Assembly (NCBI GenBank): GCA_934434925.1
Contig: CAKSAC010000007.1
Coordinates: 1-64,000, forward strand
Length of the DNA: 64,000 bases
From: an uncultured Eubacteriales bacterium
Lineage (GTDB): Bacteria; Bacillota; Clostridia; Oscillospirales; CAG-272
Direction: 5' to 3'
Position 1 is the first letter of the stretch; every line of letters starts with the position of its first letter. A model generated the notes under the pieces. The model was not told where the DNA came from, did no database searches, and saw only the letters and a program-made list of their open reading frames with translations. The position numbers and the translations under genes are program-made. Positions 15,849-24,143 of the stretch are shown here, in pieces.

Positions 15849-16397
15849 ATGAAAAAGACTGATGCACGCGTGCGCTACACGCAGAAGGTGCTGAAGGACA
15901 GCTTTTTGAAGTTACTTGAAAAGAAGCCGATCAACAAAATCACTGTCAAAGAGGTCTGCGAGCTTGCAGAACTGAACCGCGCGACATTCTACGCACATTA
16001 TACGGATTGCTTTGATCTGCTTGAGAGCATAGAAAACGAAATGCTTGGGGGCTTTGAGGAATCGCTGAAATATATCCGGTCGCTTGATGTTACATCGCTG
16101 ATGAACGCCATCTATGAGATGATAGAGCGCAACGACAATGCCTGTCGTGTACTGGTATTTCACGGAGGCGACCGTAAAATTCTCGGCAAAATGATAGACA
16201 TTGCGCGAGAAAAAAGCATTGATTATTGGCGCGGAGAGTTGAAGCGTGCCACCGAGGCAGAGCTGGATATGCTCTATGCCCATCTTTCAAACGGGTTGCT
16301 TCATGTTGTGGCGGACGGCTACGGCAAATACAGCCGCGAGGAGCTGTCAGGATTCATCAATAAAATTGTCGTAAGTACCCTGCGGTTGTTTCGGTAA
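15849..16397 (+). CDS. TetR/AcrR-family transcriptional regulator
   Basis: The 182-residue protein begins with a TetR helix-turn-helix: LKDSFLKLLEKKPINKITVK, then ELNRATFYAHYTDCFDLLESI. The variable C-terminal ligand-binding half carries the helix DMLYAHLSNGLLHVVADGY. The ATG at 15849 is chosen because it opens directly before the HTH. The longer frame from 15705 runs across the promoter. Its ribosome binding site is weak (GAAGGGAAC). Its likely role is repression of the divergent dehydrogenase gene and itself. The ligand is unknown. Confidence 0.85.
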   Translation: MKKTDARVRYTQKVLKDSFLKLLEKKPINKITVKEVCELAELNRATFYAHYTDCFDLLESIENEMLGGFEESLKYIRSLDVTSLMNAIYEMIERNDNACRVLVFHGGDRKILGKMIDIAREKSIDYWRGELKRATEAELDMLYAHLSNGLLHVVADGYGKYSREELSGFINKIVVSTLRLFR

Positions 16398-16499
16398 GTA
16401 AAAAAAGTGTGTTTTATGAAGGAGAGTAGTTTTTCGCCCTGCATCTAAATTGCTCAATTACGCCATATCGTGAAGCCAAAAAAGATATCATGGCTTCGA

Positions 16500-16531
16500 C
16501 CCCCCGAACTCTCATGATTTCGGGGGTTTTT
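16500..16531 (+). terminator. Terminator after the TetR gene
   Basis: CCCCCGAA and TTCGGGGG pair around an 11-base loop and are followed by TTTTT. Confidence 0.75.
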
Positions 16532-16646
16532 CTCGCGTTCCCTCGCTTTTTGGCAACCATGGGGTTTGCGGAGATAGAGCGCAGAAAAAAATATCATTTC
16601 AAAAAAACGACTTCGGATAGGATGAATCCTGCAGTACCCATTCTTA

Positions 16647-16690
16647 AGGGCAGAAAGTGTGCTGATTTTGCGCACCTTCGCCCTTTTTTC
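16647..16690 (+). repeat. Hairpin repeat, copy 1
   Basis: AAGGGCAGAAAGTGTGC pairs imperfectly with GCGCACCTTCGCCCTT and is followed by TTTT and CGTATTTT. A homologous copy with a longer loop is at 17252-17315. Either copy could end transcription; two related copies 600 bases apart suggest a dispersed repeat. Confidence 0.6.
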
Positions 16691-16751
16691 GTATTTTTAT
16701 TTGTTAAATATTTGTGTCTGCCTGAAAGGAGGCTCGTCATCGGTTACATTT

Positions 16752-17006
16752 ATGAAAAAGAAGATTGCGACTGCCGCTTCTGCCTGTATTGCCGGCGCGG
16801 GAAATGCGGTGCCGTCCGGTGCTGCTGGTCGGAAGAAAAGATTCGCACACGCTCCCCCGTCCTCCATGAAAACGATGAAGAAAAGCCTTGCGCATACTTT
16901 CCGGGGCAAAATCCTCGGGGATGACGCGAAAAAACTCCCGACCATTGACAAACGCCAACGCCGGGAGGTTGAAGAAAAGAGGAATGCGGAGATAACGATG
17001 CAGTAA
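16752..17006 (+). CDS. Small protein with signal-like leader, probably a gene remnant
   Basis: An 84-residue frame starts MKKKIATAASACIAGAGNAV, the same leader as in the pseudogene at 14086. It then becomes basic and charged (MKKSLAHTFRGK, DKRQRREVEEKRNAEITMQ). The only ribosome-binding-like sequence (AAAGGAGG, about 16726) is too far upstream. I recognise no domain. It is more likely the start of a decayed surface-protein gene than a working small protein. Confidence 0.35.
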   Translation: MKKKIATAASACIAGAGNAVPSGAAGRKKRFAHAPPSSMKTMKKSLAHTFRGKILGDDAKKLPTIDKRQRREVEEKRNAEITMQ

Positions 17007-17133
17007 TATTCAGTTAATTGCACCTCATTGAGGATTGAGAGCTTGGCTATATTTTTCGTAAAGATGCTCTTTGCCCAATGCAATAAAACACCGGTTATAC
17101 TTCTTCATATAAACAAACGCGCCTCCGAAATAC

Positions 17134-17164
17134 GACTAACCTATAGTGCAACTATAGATTAGTC
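17134..17164. promoter_or_regulatory. 31-bp palindromic operator-like site
   Basis: GACTAA-CTATAGT is mirrored by ACTATAG-TTAGTC around GCA, with one mismatch per arm. The core CTATAGT/ACTATAG resembles dyads bound by MerR-family activators. On the minus strand TTGACA lies just upstream (about 17177-17182). No MerR gene or target gene is next to it. Confidence 0.5.
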
Positions 17165-17251
17165 GAAACCGAGAGCTTTGTCAAGTCATTTTATGCATTT
17201 AACATCCGGAATATCGGCCGTAGGGGCTGTAAAAAAGTCCCTTCCCGTTTT

Positions 17252-17315
17252 AAGGGCAGAAAGTGCGGCCTTTCGCGCAGTGAAAACTTTACCGCACCTT
17301 CTGTCCTTTTGCCGT
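17252..17315 (+). repeat. Hairpin repeat, copy 2
   Basis: AAGGGCAGAAAGTGCGG pairs with CCGCACCTTCTGTCCTT across a loop of about 23 bases and is followed by TTTGCCGTATTTT. It is homologous to 16647-16690 in both arms and in the flank. Confidence 0.6.
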
Positions 17316-17588
17316 ATTTTGCGGTTGGTTTTTTGTCTGTTCCCATCCGTCCGGCTCCATGCCTTTCGTGCTTTGTACGCTATTCACCGGGGGGGCGCCG
17401 GCATATTGCGGAAGGTTCTTGAAAAGTATCACCACTTGACCGAAACCTAACGGCCTGACCAGGTCTACAAGATCCCGATAAAAGGCAACGCAGAAAGCTG
17501 CCGTTATCGGCAAAAGCAGACCGGCTTTTGCTTAAAACCTTGATATTTTGCCGATAACGTGCTATACTGTTCTCGCTTGGCCCGCCGT

Positions 17589-18605
17589 TCAGCGGGTTTC
17601 TTCCTGATGGAAATTTTCTTTCCGATAGATTTCGCAAATAATCTTTTGGATCTTCAACGCCTCCTGCGCGCTGATTTTCGGTTCCCGGTCGTTTATGACC
17701 GCATCGTAAAAATCGGCAATTTCCCTGATATGCTGGAACCCCCAATAATCTTTGCCGTTTTCATATTCAATGCCGTCATTCGTCGTTTGAGCCGTGAGAA
17801 CCTCCCCGTTATCGAGCGTTATCGTCGCTTCATCGTAATTCATGACGACTTTGCCTTTCTCGCAACAAAGTCTGATCTCGATCGGCTCGTCGCAACCGTA
17901 ATTGTTCATCGCATAGAAGGCTAAAGTCGCGCCGTTGCGATACCGGATCAATCCTTCGCCCGTATCGTCCACTTCCATGATCCGGTGTCCCCGGTTGCAT
18001 AAATGGGCCTGTACCGAAACCGGCTCATCGTCAATGAACCAGTTGGCAAGGTCAAGCGAATGGATGGCCTGGTCGATGATAACGCCCCCGCCTTCCTTAT
18101 CCCACGTTCCCTTCCAGTCCGAAAGCGAATAGTAGCTGTCGGGTTTGCACCAGGTCAGAACCACTCTCGCGGAGAGAATCTTCCCCAGCTTCCCGCTCTC
18201 AAGAGTCTTTTTGACCAGCTGAGCGGAATCATTGAACCGACACTGGAAGATAATTCCGTATTTCAGTTTCTGCTTTTCGGCGAGGGCGATGTTGCAGAGT
18301 GCGTCCTCCAGCTTGATGGACATGGGCTTTTCGCACAGGACGTTGACCCCTTGTTCAAGCGCGTATTTCGATATGACGGGATGCAGATAATGCGGAACGC
18401 ATATATGCACCACATCAATCAGGTCTTTTCGGATCAGCTCTCTGTAATCGTAATAAGCTTTCACCTGATACTTTTCCGCCTGCCGGTCCGCCCGATCCTT
18501 TTTGATATCGCAAACGCCCACCAGTTCCGCACACGGCAAATGACTCACGCTGGTCGCGTGCATGGTAAAAATATTGCCGCATCCCACTATCCCGACTCTG
18601 ATCAT
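17589..18605 (-). CDS. Gfo/Idh/MocA-family oxidoreductase
   Basis: The 338-residue dehydrogenase has an N-terminal Rossmann motif (VGIVGCGNIFTMHA) and the family signature CEKPMSI near residue 95, where the lysine is catalytic. The C-terminal alpha/beta domain contains GGGVIIDQAIHSLDLANWF, with the usual histidine. Such enzymes oxidise or epimerise sugars, inositols or sugar nucleotides with NAD(P). It is the second gene of a run of three on the minus strand and overlaps the upstream dehydrogenase by four bases. The two dehydrogenases are only distantly alike, so they probably do successive steps. Confidence 0.88.
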   Translation of the reverse strand: MIRVGIVGCGNIFTMHATSVSHLPCAELVGVCDIKKDRADRQAEKYQVKAYYDYRELIRKDLIDVVHICVPHYLHPVISKYALEQGVNVLCEKPMSIKLEDALCNIALAEKQKLKYGIIFQCRFNDSAQLVKKTLESGKLGKILSARVVLTWCKPDSYYSLSDWKGTWDKEGGGVIIDQAIHSLDLANWFIDDEPVSVQAHLCNRGHRIMEVDDTGEGLIRYRNGATLAFYAMNNYGCDEPIEIRLCCEKGKVVMNYDEATITLDNGEVLTAQTTNDGIEYENGKDYWGFQHIREIADFYDAVINDREPKISAQEALKIQKIICEIYRKENFHQEETR

Positions 18606-19585
18606 GAAAACGCAATCTCCTTCAACAGAAATTCAAGCGATGCAGAGGCGGCTTGCAGGGTCGCTTTCTCTATCCTTTCACCGGCTTTGGCCCGATCGGT
18701 GAAATAAACAAGCTCGTTATAATATCCGCCCAGATCGGAAAGGTTTCCCTTCGTTTCGGTCGCGCCCGCAAGCTCTTTTTTCTCTATGACAATCGGCGTG
18801 ATTTTTTCCCGGTCGTAAACCGCAAATCTCCCGCCCGCATTCTCGACCACCGCCTTTTCAAACACCACGCGGAAGGACGCGTCAAAGGCATACGTAGCAG
18901 GCAGATCCCAGGTGCCTTCCACGGTGATTACCTTATCGCCGTATCGGAACAGGGTGCTGATATAGGAATTCGGTTCGCCCGACGCATTGCGCACGGTATA
19001 GAACCGATCCGGGCATCCGAAAAGAGACAACACATAGTCAACATCGTGAATATGCAGATCCTGCGCCGCCCCGCCCGAAAGTTCGGGGTTCAACGCCCAG
19101 TCTTCCCATCCCCAGTCGGGTCTTGGGCTGAGCCTGCGGAAAAATGCGTTGACAACTTTCCCGTACCGGCCGTCTTCGACGATTTTTTGCAGCTCCATAT
19201 ATTCATCCCAGAATCTGATGACCTGCCCGATCTGAACATTACAATGCGTGCTTTCCGCCTTTTCGATCATCGCTTTTGCCTGCTCGTTGGTTAAGGCGAC
19301 GGGTTTTTCCACGAAAAGATATTTCACTTTCTCCATCGCAAGCAACGCATATTCCGCATGCAGATAGGTCGGCAGACAGATATCGATTATATCGACATCC
19401 GCGTTTTCAATCAGTTCTTTTCCGTCCGCGTATATCTTTGCGCCGGAAGAACCGCACAGCTCTTCCGCCTTTTCCCGTCTCACATCCGCAAATGCGGTGA
19501 TTTTCACGTCTTCTATATTCCGATAGCAGTTTGTGTGCATAGCACCCATAAAACCGCAGCCTATCAAACCGATTTTCAGCATCAT
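18602..19585 (-). CDS. Gfo/Idh/MocA-family oxidoreductase
   Basis: The 327-residue protein has the Rossmann motif IGLIGCGFMGAMHTNCY, the VEKPVALTN signature near residue 93 and GGAAQDLHIHDVDYVLSLF in the C-terminal domain. AAGGAGAG precedes tandem ATG codons at 19585 and 19582; the first is used here. It lies between the TIM-barrel isomerase gene (seven bases upstream) and the second dehydrogenase (four-base overlap). The divergent AraC gene is the likely local regulator. The substrate is unknown; a sugar, sugar acid or inositol is likely. Confidence 0.88.
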   Translation of the reverse strand: MMLKIGLIGCGFMGAMHTNCYRNIEDVKITAFADVRREKAEELCGSSGAKIYADGKELIENADVDIIDICLPTYLHAEYALLAMEKVKYLFVEKPVALTNEQAKAMIEKAESTHCNVQIGQVIRFWDEYMELQKIVEDGRYGKVVNAFFRRLSPRPDWGWEDWALNPELSGGAAQDLHIHDVDYVLSLFGCPDRFYTVRNASGEPNSYISTLFRYGDKVITVEGTWDLPATYAFDASFRVVFEKAVVENAGGRFAVYDREKITPIVIEKKELAGATETKGNLSDLGGYYNELVYFTDRAKAGERIEKATLQAASASLEFLLKEIAFS

Positions 19586-19592
19586 TCTCTCC

Positions 19593-20429
19593 TTATCTTC
19601 CCAAAATGGCGTCCATTGCCCGGGAGGTGTTGTAAATAAGCGTTTCCGTATGATATTTATAAGCGGGGATCATCTCGGCGGAGACCCAGCCGTCATAGCC
19701 GATCTCCCGGAATGCGTTCATCACTTCCGGATAGTTCACATCGCCCGCCAGCAGATCGACAAAGCCGTGCAATCCGCCCGCTTGCCGCCTGTAATCCTTG
19801 AAATGAACCTTCCTGATCCTTTTTCCCAGAATTCGGACCCAATCTTCCGGATAGCCGCAATATACCGTATTGCCGACATCCAGATAACTTCCGACATACT
19901 CGCTGCCGATTTTATCGATAAAATCCTTCATCTCCATGGGAGAAAGCAAAAATTTGTTCCATACGTTTTCAAGACCGATCTGTATCTGCAGCTCTTCCGC
20001 CACGCACTTCAGCTCGTTCAAAGATTCCAGGCTTCTGTCGTAAGCGGTCTGATAATCGACTTTTTTATCAGGGTCGATAAAATCCGCATTGACCACCCCC
20101 GGCACGACCAGCACCGTATCCGCTCCGAGAAGTTTCGCTGTCTCCATTTGCCTGACGATATTGTTTTTTGCTTTCTGCCTGTTTGCTTTGTCGTCGTCGT
20201 TCAACCAATAATCCCAGCACAAACCGCAGGTCAGGCTGTATAAACTCAGCCCGAATTCCCCGGCCATATTCTTCACGGCAAGCACTTCGCTGTCTTTGGA
20301 AGTCAGCGCCAGTTCCCCGCTTGCATTGACGGCCAGTTCAACGCCTTCAAAGCCCGCGTCCGCCGCCAAAGCGAACGTGTCCTTCAAGCTCATGGGAGGA
20401 AAAGACCAACTGTTGATCCCTTTTTTCAT
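19593..20429 (-). CDS. Sugar phosphate isomerase/epimerase (TIM barrel)
   Basis: The 278-residue protein belongs to the xylose isomerase-like TIM-barrel family. Metal-ligand motifs are visible in order: GLENVWNKF (Glu), SYLDVGNTV (Asp), KVHFKDYRR (His) and VSAEMIPAY (Glu). Relatives are 3-epimerases or ketose isomerases such as UlaE and IolE-type proteins. AAAAAGGAG before the ATG at 20429 fixes the start; the longer frame upstream is promoter sequence. It is the first gene of the three-gene operon and divergent from the AraC regulator. Confidence 0.87.
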   Translation of the reverse strand: MKKGINSWSFPPMSLKDTFALAADAGFEGVELAVNASGELALTSKDSEVLAVKNMAGEFGLSLYSLTCGLCWDYWLNDDDKANRQKAKNNIVRQMETAKLLGADTVLVVPGVVNADFIDPDKKVDYQTAYDRSLESLNELKCVAEELQIQIGLENVWNKFLLSPMEMKDFIDKIGSEYVGSYLDVGNTVYCGYPEDWVRILGKRIRKVHFKDYRRQAGGLHGFVDLLAGDVNYPEVMNAFREIGYDGWVSAEMIPAYKYHTETLIYNTSRAMDAILGR

Positions 20430-20548
20430 CGCGTTTTCTCCTTTTTGCTTTTTTTCCATGTTAAAATAAAATCCGGGCAAATACAATATATTTTTTTCCG
20501 CAAAAAGTGTGTTTCCTTCCACTATACATTTTTCACAAGGAATATATT

Positions 20549-21421
20549 ATGAAAAATTTTTACATCAAAACCAAATTCGCCAATACGATAAACATCTCCA
20601 AAATCATCACCGTCCATTATTATGAATTTGATAATAGCTTTGTCTATCCGGGGGAAAGCCATGACTTTTGGGAAATGGTCTATGTTGACAAGGGGCAGGT
20701 TCTGGTCACATCGGATACCGATCGCATCGTTTTGGGGCAGGAAGAGATCATCTTTCACAAACCCAACGAATTCCACGCGATACAGTCCTATCACAGTTCG
20801 CCCGATTGCTTTGTCCTGTCTTTTGAATGCAATTCCGCTCAAATGAAAAATTTTGAGAAATACCATACCAAACTGAACAAAAAACTGAAATCGATTATCG
20901 CTTCGATCATCGAGGAATCCGACAATACCTATGTCATTCCGAAAAATGACGTACATCTGAAACGACTGAAACTGCGAAACGATCTGGAAGTCGGCGGAGA
21001 ACAACTGATCAAAATCTATCTGGAACAACTGTTCATCCTGATGTTGCGTGACATTTTCAAGACCGAAACCAAGGTCTTCCCCTCCAAGGAAATTCTGGAA
21101 AACCATATCGTTTCCCTGATCAAAAAGTTCGTATCGGATCATATCGGTTCCAGGATTACCCTGGCGGACATTTGCCGCGAATTGCGTTACGGAAAGAGCT
21201 ATTTAACCAAAATCTTTCATTTTTATACGGGGCATTCGATCATCGATTACGCAAACGGCGAGAAAATCCGATACGCCAAGCAACTGATCCGGGACGGAAC
21301 CTTGAATATGACGGAGATTTCCAACGCGCTTTCCTTTGATAATCCGCAATATTTCTCGGTTGTATTCAAAAAATACACCTCCCTCACCCCGACCGAATTC
21401 CGTCGGAGCCTTTCCCTGTAA
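20549..21421 (+). CDS. AraC-family transcriptional regulator
   Basis: The 290-residue protein has an N-terminal cupin-like sensor (EMVYVDKGQVLV, then FHKPNEFHAI). Its C-terminal double HTH contains ITLADICRELRYGKSYLTKIF and SFDNPQYFSVVFKKYTSLTPTEFRR. The cupin is typical of sensors for sugars. The ATG at 20549 follows ACAAGGA; the frame extends upstream into the promoter region. It faces away from the isomerase/dehydrogenase operon across 119 bases and is its likely activator. Confidence 0.9.
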   Translation: MKNFYIKTKFANTINISKIITVHYYEFDNSFVYPGESHDFWEMVYVDKGQVLVTSDTDRIVLGQEEIIFHKPNEFHAIQSYHSSPDCFVLSFECNSAQMKNFEKYHTKLNKKLKSIIASIIEESDNTYVIPKNDVHLKRLKLRNDLEVGGEQLIKIYLEQLFILMLRDIFKTETKVFPSKEILENHIVSLIKKFVSDHIGSRITLADICRELRYGKSYLTKIFHFYTGHSIIDYANGEKIRYAKQLIRDGTLNMTEISNALSFDNPQYFSVVFKKYTSLTPTEFRRSLSL

Positions 21422-21488
21422 ACCAAGGCTCCGCGCTCGATCTCTGCCGGGAATGCCGGTTTGCCCCGGCCCGAAAGACCGTCTTTGC

Positions 21489-21590
21489 CGCCTTCTCCCC
21501 TTTCGCCGCCTTCTTCCCTTTTGCCCGCCTTCTCCCCTTTTGCCCGCCTTCTCCCCTTTTGCCCGCCTTCTCCCCGTTTTTCTCCATTTT
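21489..21590. repeat. 19-bp tandem repeat, five copies
   Basis: Units of CGCCTTCTCCCCTTTTGCC begin at 21489, 21507, 21526, 21545 and 21564. The last intervals are exactly 19 bases. The plus strand is nearly pure pyrimidine. The array lies between the converging AraC and dehydrogenase genes and codes for nothing I recognise. Confidence 0.85.
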
Positions 21591-21618
21591 CCCCTTTCCC
21601 TTGAAAACAAAAACAAAA

Positions 21619-21656
21619 AACTGCCGCAAACACGTATTCGGGCGTTTGCGGCAGTC
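21619..21656. terminator. Bidirectional terminator
   Basis: ACTGCCGCAAAC and GTTTGCGGCAGT form a 12-bp stem. On the minus strand it ends in TTTTTTG, so it mainly ends transcripts of the dehydrogenase/aldolase/GntR operon. It may also serve the converging AraC gene. Confidence 0.8.
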
Positions 21657-21733
21657 GTTTTACAGAAGCGTACCTGCCTGTTTTTCTTTCGCACGCCGGC
21701 GGGAAACACCCGGGGCGGCTCTTTGGCGGTTTT

Positions 21734-22702
21734 TCAGCGGTTCACCACATTCAGGGCCGCTTCCCCGCGCAAATAGCGGCACACCTCGGCGATGACTTCC
21801 TCTTTCAGGAGCGCCTTGCTTTCCGCGGTATCCCACGCAATGTGGGGGGTCATCACGATGTTATCCAGTTTCAGAAAGCGGTTGTCGGGGTCGGTCGGGT
21901 AGTTTTCATACACATCGATCCCCGCGGCGCGGATCTTCCGCTCGGCAAGCGCGCGGTACAACGCGTCTTCATCGACCAGCGCGCCGCGCGCGGTATTGAC
22001 CAGCACCGCGCTCTTTTTCATTTTCCCGAAGGCCTCTTCCCCGAGCATATGATACGTGCTTTCGTTGAGAAGCGAATTGATACAGATGAAATCGGAGGTT
22101 TCAAGGAGCGCGTCGAGGTCGAGTTTGCGCGTCCTTTCCCGGTGCATGCATTCTTCGCTGATATAAGGGTCGCATGCCGCCGTCTCCATGCCGAACCCGC
22201 GCCCGAAGGCGGCCACGCGGCGCGCAATACGCCCGAACCCGATCATGCCGAGCGTTTTCCCGCAAAGCGAATACGAGGGGTACGAAGCCCCCGCACCGAA
22301 TTTCCCGGCGCGGATTGCGGCGTCATACTGCGGGATCTTGCGGTTGGCCGCCATCAGCAGAGAAAAGGTATGCTCCGAAACCGCCGTAGCCCCATAGGAA
22401 GGGGCGTTACAGACATCAATCCCCAGACGGCGCGCCGCCGCGAGATCGACCGTGTCATATCCCATCCCATAGCGCACCAGCAGGCGCAATTTCGGCAACC
22501 GCTCCAAGATGCCCGCGTCAAATCGCGCACTGGTGAAAAGGATTACTTCGGCCTCCTGCGCCGCCGTTATCAATTCTTCGTCCGTGCGGGCATTCACGGC
22601 GGAAAACTCTCCGCCGAGTGCGGAAAAAGCCCGATATTCTTCGGTTGCTCTCCGTGCTTCTTCGTTGGGAAGCGACAGATTCACGTGCAGAATTTTTTTC
22701 AT
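21734..22702 (-). CDS. D-2-hydroxyacid dehydrogenase, NAD-dependent
   Basis: The 322-residue protein has the phosphoglycerate/D-2-hydroxyacid dehydrogenase pattern. The NAD loop is GMIGFGRIARRVA near residue 152. The catalytic arginine is in VNTARGALVDED, the glutamate in IDVYENYP and the histidine in MTPHIAWDT. It reduces a 2-keto acid or oxidises a 2-hydroxy acid. The stop of the aldolase gene overlaps its start by four bases. An aldolase of the HpcH type yields pyruvate or another 2-keto acid plus an aldehyde, so this enzyme may handle the keto acid product. Confidence 0.88.
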   Translation of the reverse strand: MKKILHVNLSLPNEEARRATEEYRAFSALGGEFSAVNARTDEELITAAQEAEVILFTSARFDAGILERLPKLRLLVRYGMGYDTVDLAAARRLGIDVCNAPSYGATAVSEHTFSLLMAANRKIPQYDAAIRAGKFGAGASYPSYSLCGKTLGMIGFGRIARRVAAFGRGFGMETAACDPYISEECMHRERTRKLDLDALLETSDFICINSLLNESTYHMLGEEAFGKMKKSAVLVNTARGALVDEDALYRALAERKIRAAGIDVYENYPTDPDNRFLKLDNIVMTPHIAWDTAESKALLKEEVIAEVCRYLRGEAALNVVNR

Positions 22703-23472
22703 TTTGCCGTCCTCAGATCTTTGATTTCATCCATGGCGGCCATCACGCCGCGGCGCAAAAGCATCGTGTCGGTTTCACACCAGACGATATTCATGCCCGC
22801 CTCGATCCATTTCCGCATCTGCGGAACCAGGAGAAACATCCCGACGGCTTTTTTCTTTGCTTTGCAGATGGCAATCACCTCTTTGATCTCTTCCTGAACC
22901 TTTTGCGATTCCGCGGCCAGCAGACCCTCTCCGCTCATGATACCGAGATCGGAAGGCCCGATGATGACCCCGGCCACCTCGTCGCCGTATTTTTCAAGCA
23001 GGGTGGGAAGATTGCGGATGCCGCAAGGCGATTCGGTCTGCAAAAAGAGCAGGCGGTTATTGTTGAAGTCATCGCAGTTTTCCCCCGGGCGGAGAAGCCC
23101 CATGCCGCCGGCTCCTTTACGGCCGCGCGGATAAAACCGCATGGATTCAATGGCCAGTTTGACCTGTTCCTCGGTTTCGGTACGGGGGATCAGAATCCCG
23201 TCCGCCCCCATATCCAGGCATTTGGAAATGCAGTGATATTCGCAATCCTGCACGCGCATGATGCTCGGCAATCCGCAGGCGCGGCACTGTTGCAACATAT
23301 CCAGTGCCAGTTCCGGCATAAAACTGCCGTGCTCCCCGTCAAAGAGCATGAAATCCACCCCGGCAGAGCAGAAAATGCGGGGCAGATACGGGTTGTTTAC
23401 ATCGCTGAAAGTCGAGCCGAAAACCACTTCTCCGCTTTCCAGTTTGGCTTTCAAAACATCGAGCTTGGACAT
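22699..23472 (-). CDS. HpcH/HpaI-family aldolase
   Basis: The 257-residue protein has the class II HpcH/HpaI pattern: FGSTFSDVNNPYLPRIFCSAGVDF as N-terminal strand and helix, FDGEHGSF for the active-site region, and GADGILIPRTETEEQVK with the conserved region leading to metal binding. These enzymes cleave 2-keto-4-hydroxy acids to pyruvate and an aldehyde. AGGAGGAAAAAT precedes the ATG at 23472. It sits between the GntR gene (22-base overlap) and the dehydrogenase gene (four-base overlap). Confidence 0.88.
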   Translation of the reverse strand: MSKLDVLKAKLESGEVVFGSTFSDVNNPYLPRIFCSAGVDFMLFDGEHGSFMPELALDMLQQCRACGLPSIMRVQDCEYHCISKCLDMGADGILIPRTETEEQVKLAIESMRFYPRGRKGAGGMGLLRPGENCDDFNNNRLLFLQTESPCGIRNLPTLLEKYGDEVAGVIIGPSDLGIMSGEGLLAAESQKVQEEIKEVIAICKAKKKAVGMFLLVPQMRKWIEAGMNIVWCETDTMLLRRGVMAAMDEIKDLRTAK

Positions 23473-24143
23473 GATTTTTCCTCCTGATATTCATCCGCCG
23501 GATTCCTTCCGGCAAAAGTTTGTTCGTATCCCCGGATGGCCGCCTCCATATGCTCGGCAATCGCTTTTTCGGCTTTTTCCGGGTCTTCGGATTCTATCGC
23601 GCGCAGGATGAAGAGATGGGATTCGTCATTCCAAACGCGGACGGGATGCCCCGCCTGCACCATACAGAGTTTCACCTCTGCGGAAATCGATTGGTAAAGC
23701 CGTATTAACCTTGAGCTTCCGGACGCCGCCACAAGCGCTTCGTGAAAGGCAAGGTCGGCATCGATATACCGGGGCCAGTCATCCATCGGGCGTTCGGCAA
23801 CCACCGCTTCCGCCAGCCGGAACAGTTCCGGCGGCAACACGCCCGCCCGGGTTATATCGCGCGCCGCTTCGATTTCCAGCAATCCCCGGAGCCTGAATAT
23901 TTCGCGTACATCGGGGAGCGTAATCTTTTTCACCGATACGCCCCGGTTCGGTACTTTGCAGAGAATGCCTGTGGAAAGCAATACCATGACGGCCTCGCGC
24001 ACCGTATTGCGGCTGACCGAATAACGCCGGCAAACATCCGCCTCCATAATCCGCGCCCCGGGGGCATAGTGCAATGAAAAAATGTCTTTTTCTATCTGTT
24101 CCGCCAGTGCGTCCACCGTGGATACCGTTTTCAGTTCTCTCAT
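23451..24143 (-). CDS. GntR-family regulator (FadR/FCD type)
   Basis: The 230-residue protein has an N-terminal winged helix (LAEQIEKDIFSLHYAPGARI, then YSVSRNTVREAVMVLLSTGIL). Its helical FCD effector domain carries IDADLAFHEALVAASGSSRLI and EHMEAAIRGYE. FCD regulators usually bind organic acids. The ATG at 24143 follows GGAGAAGAAA and fits the family start; the longer frame is promoter sequence. It is the first gene of the aldolase operon and probably represses it until the acid substrate binds. Confidence 0.9.
   Translation of the reverse strand: MRELKTVSTVDALAEQIEKDIFSLHYAPGARIMEADVCRRYSVSRNTVREAVMVLLSTGILCKVPNRGVSVKKITLPDVREIFRLRGLLEIEAARDITRAGVLPPELFRLAEAVVAERPMDDWPRYIDADLAFHEALVAASGSSRLIRLYQSISAEVKLCMVQAGHPVRVWNDESHLFILRAIESEDPEKAEKAIAEHMEAAIRGYEQTFAGRNPADEYQEEKSCPSSMF

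Larger units (their letters stand above)
16398..16751. other. Gene-free stretch with terminator and hairpin repeat
   Basis: This region holds the terminator at 16500-16531 and the first copy of a repeated hairpin (16647-16690). I see no supported gene. Confidence 0.5.
17007..17588. other. Gene-free stretch with palindrome and hairpin repeat
   Basis: The 582 bases hold a 31-bp palindrome (17134-17164) and the second hairpin repeat (17252-17315). The open frames here have no ribosome binding sites and no recognisable content. Confidence 0.55.
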
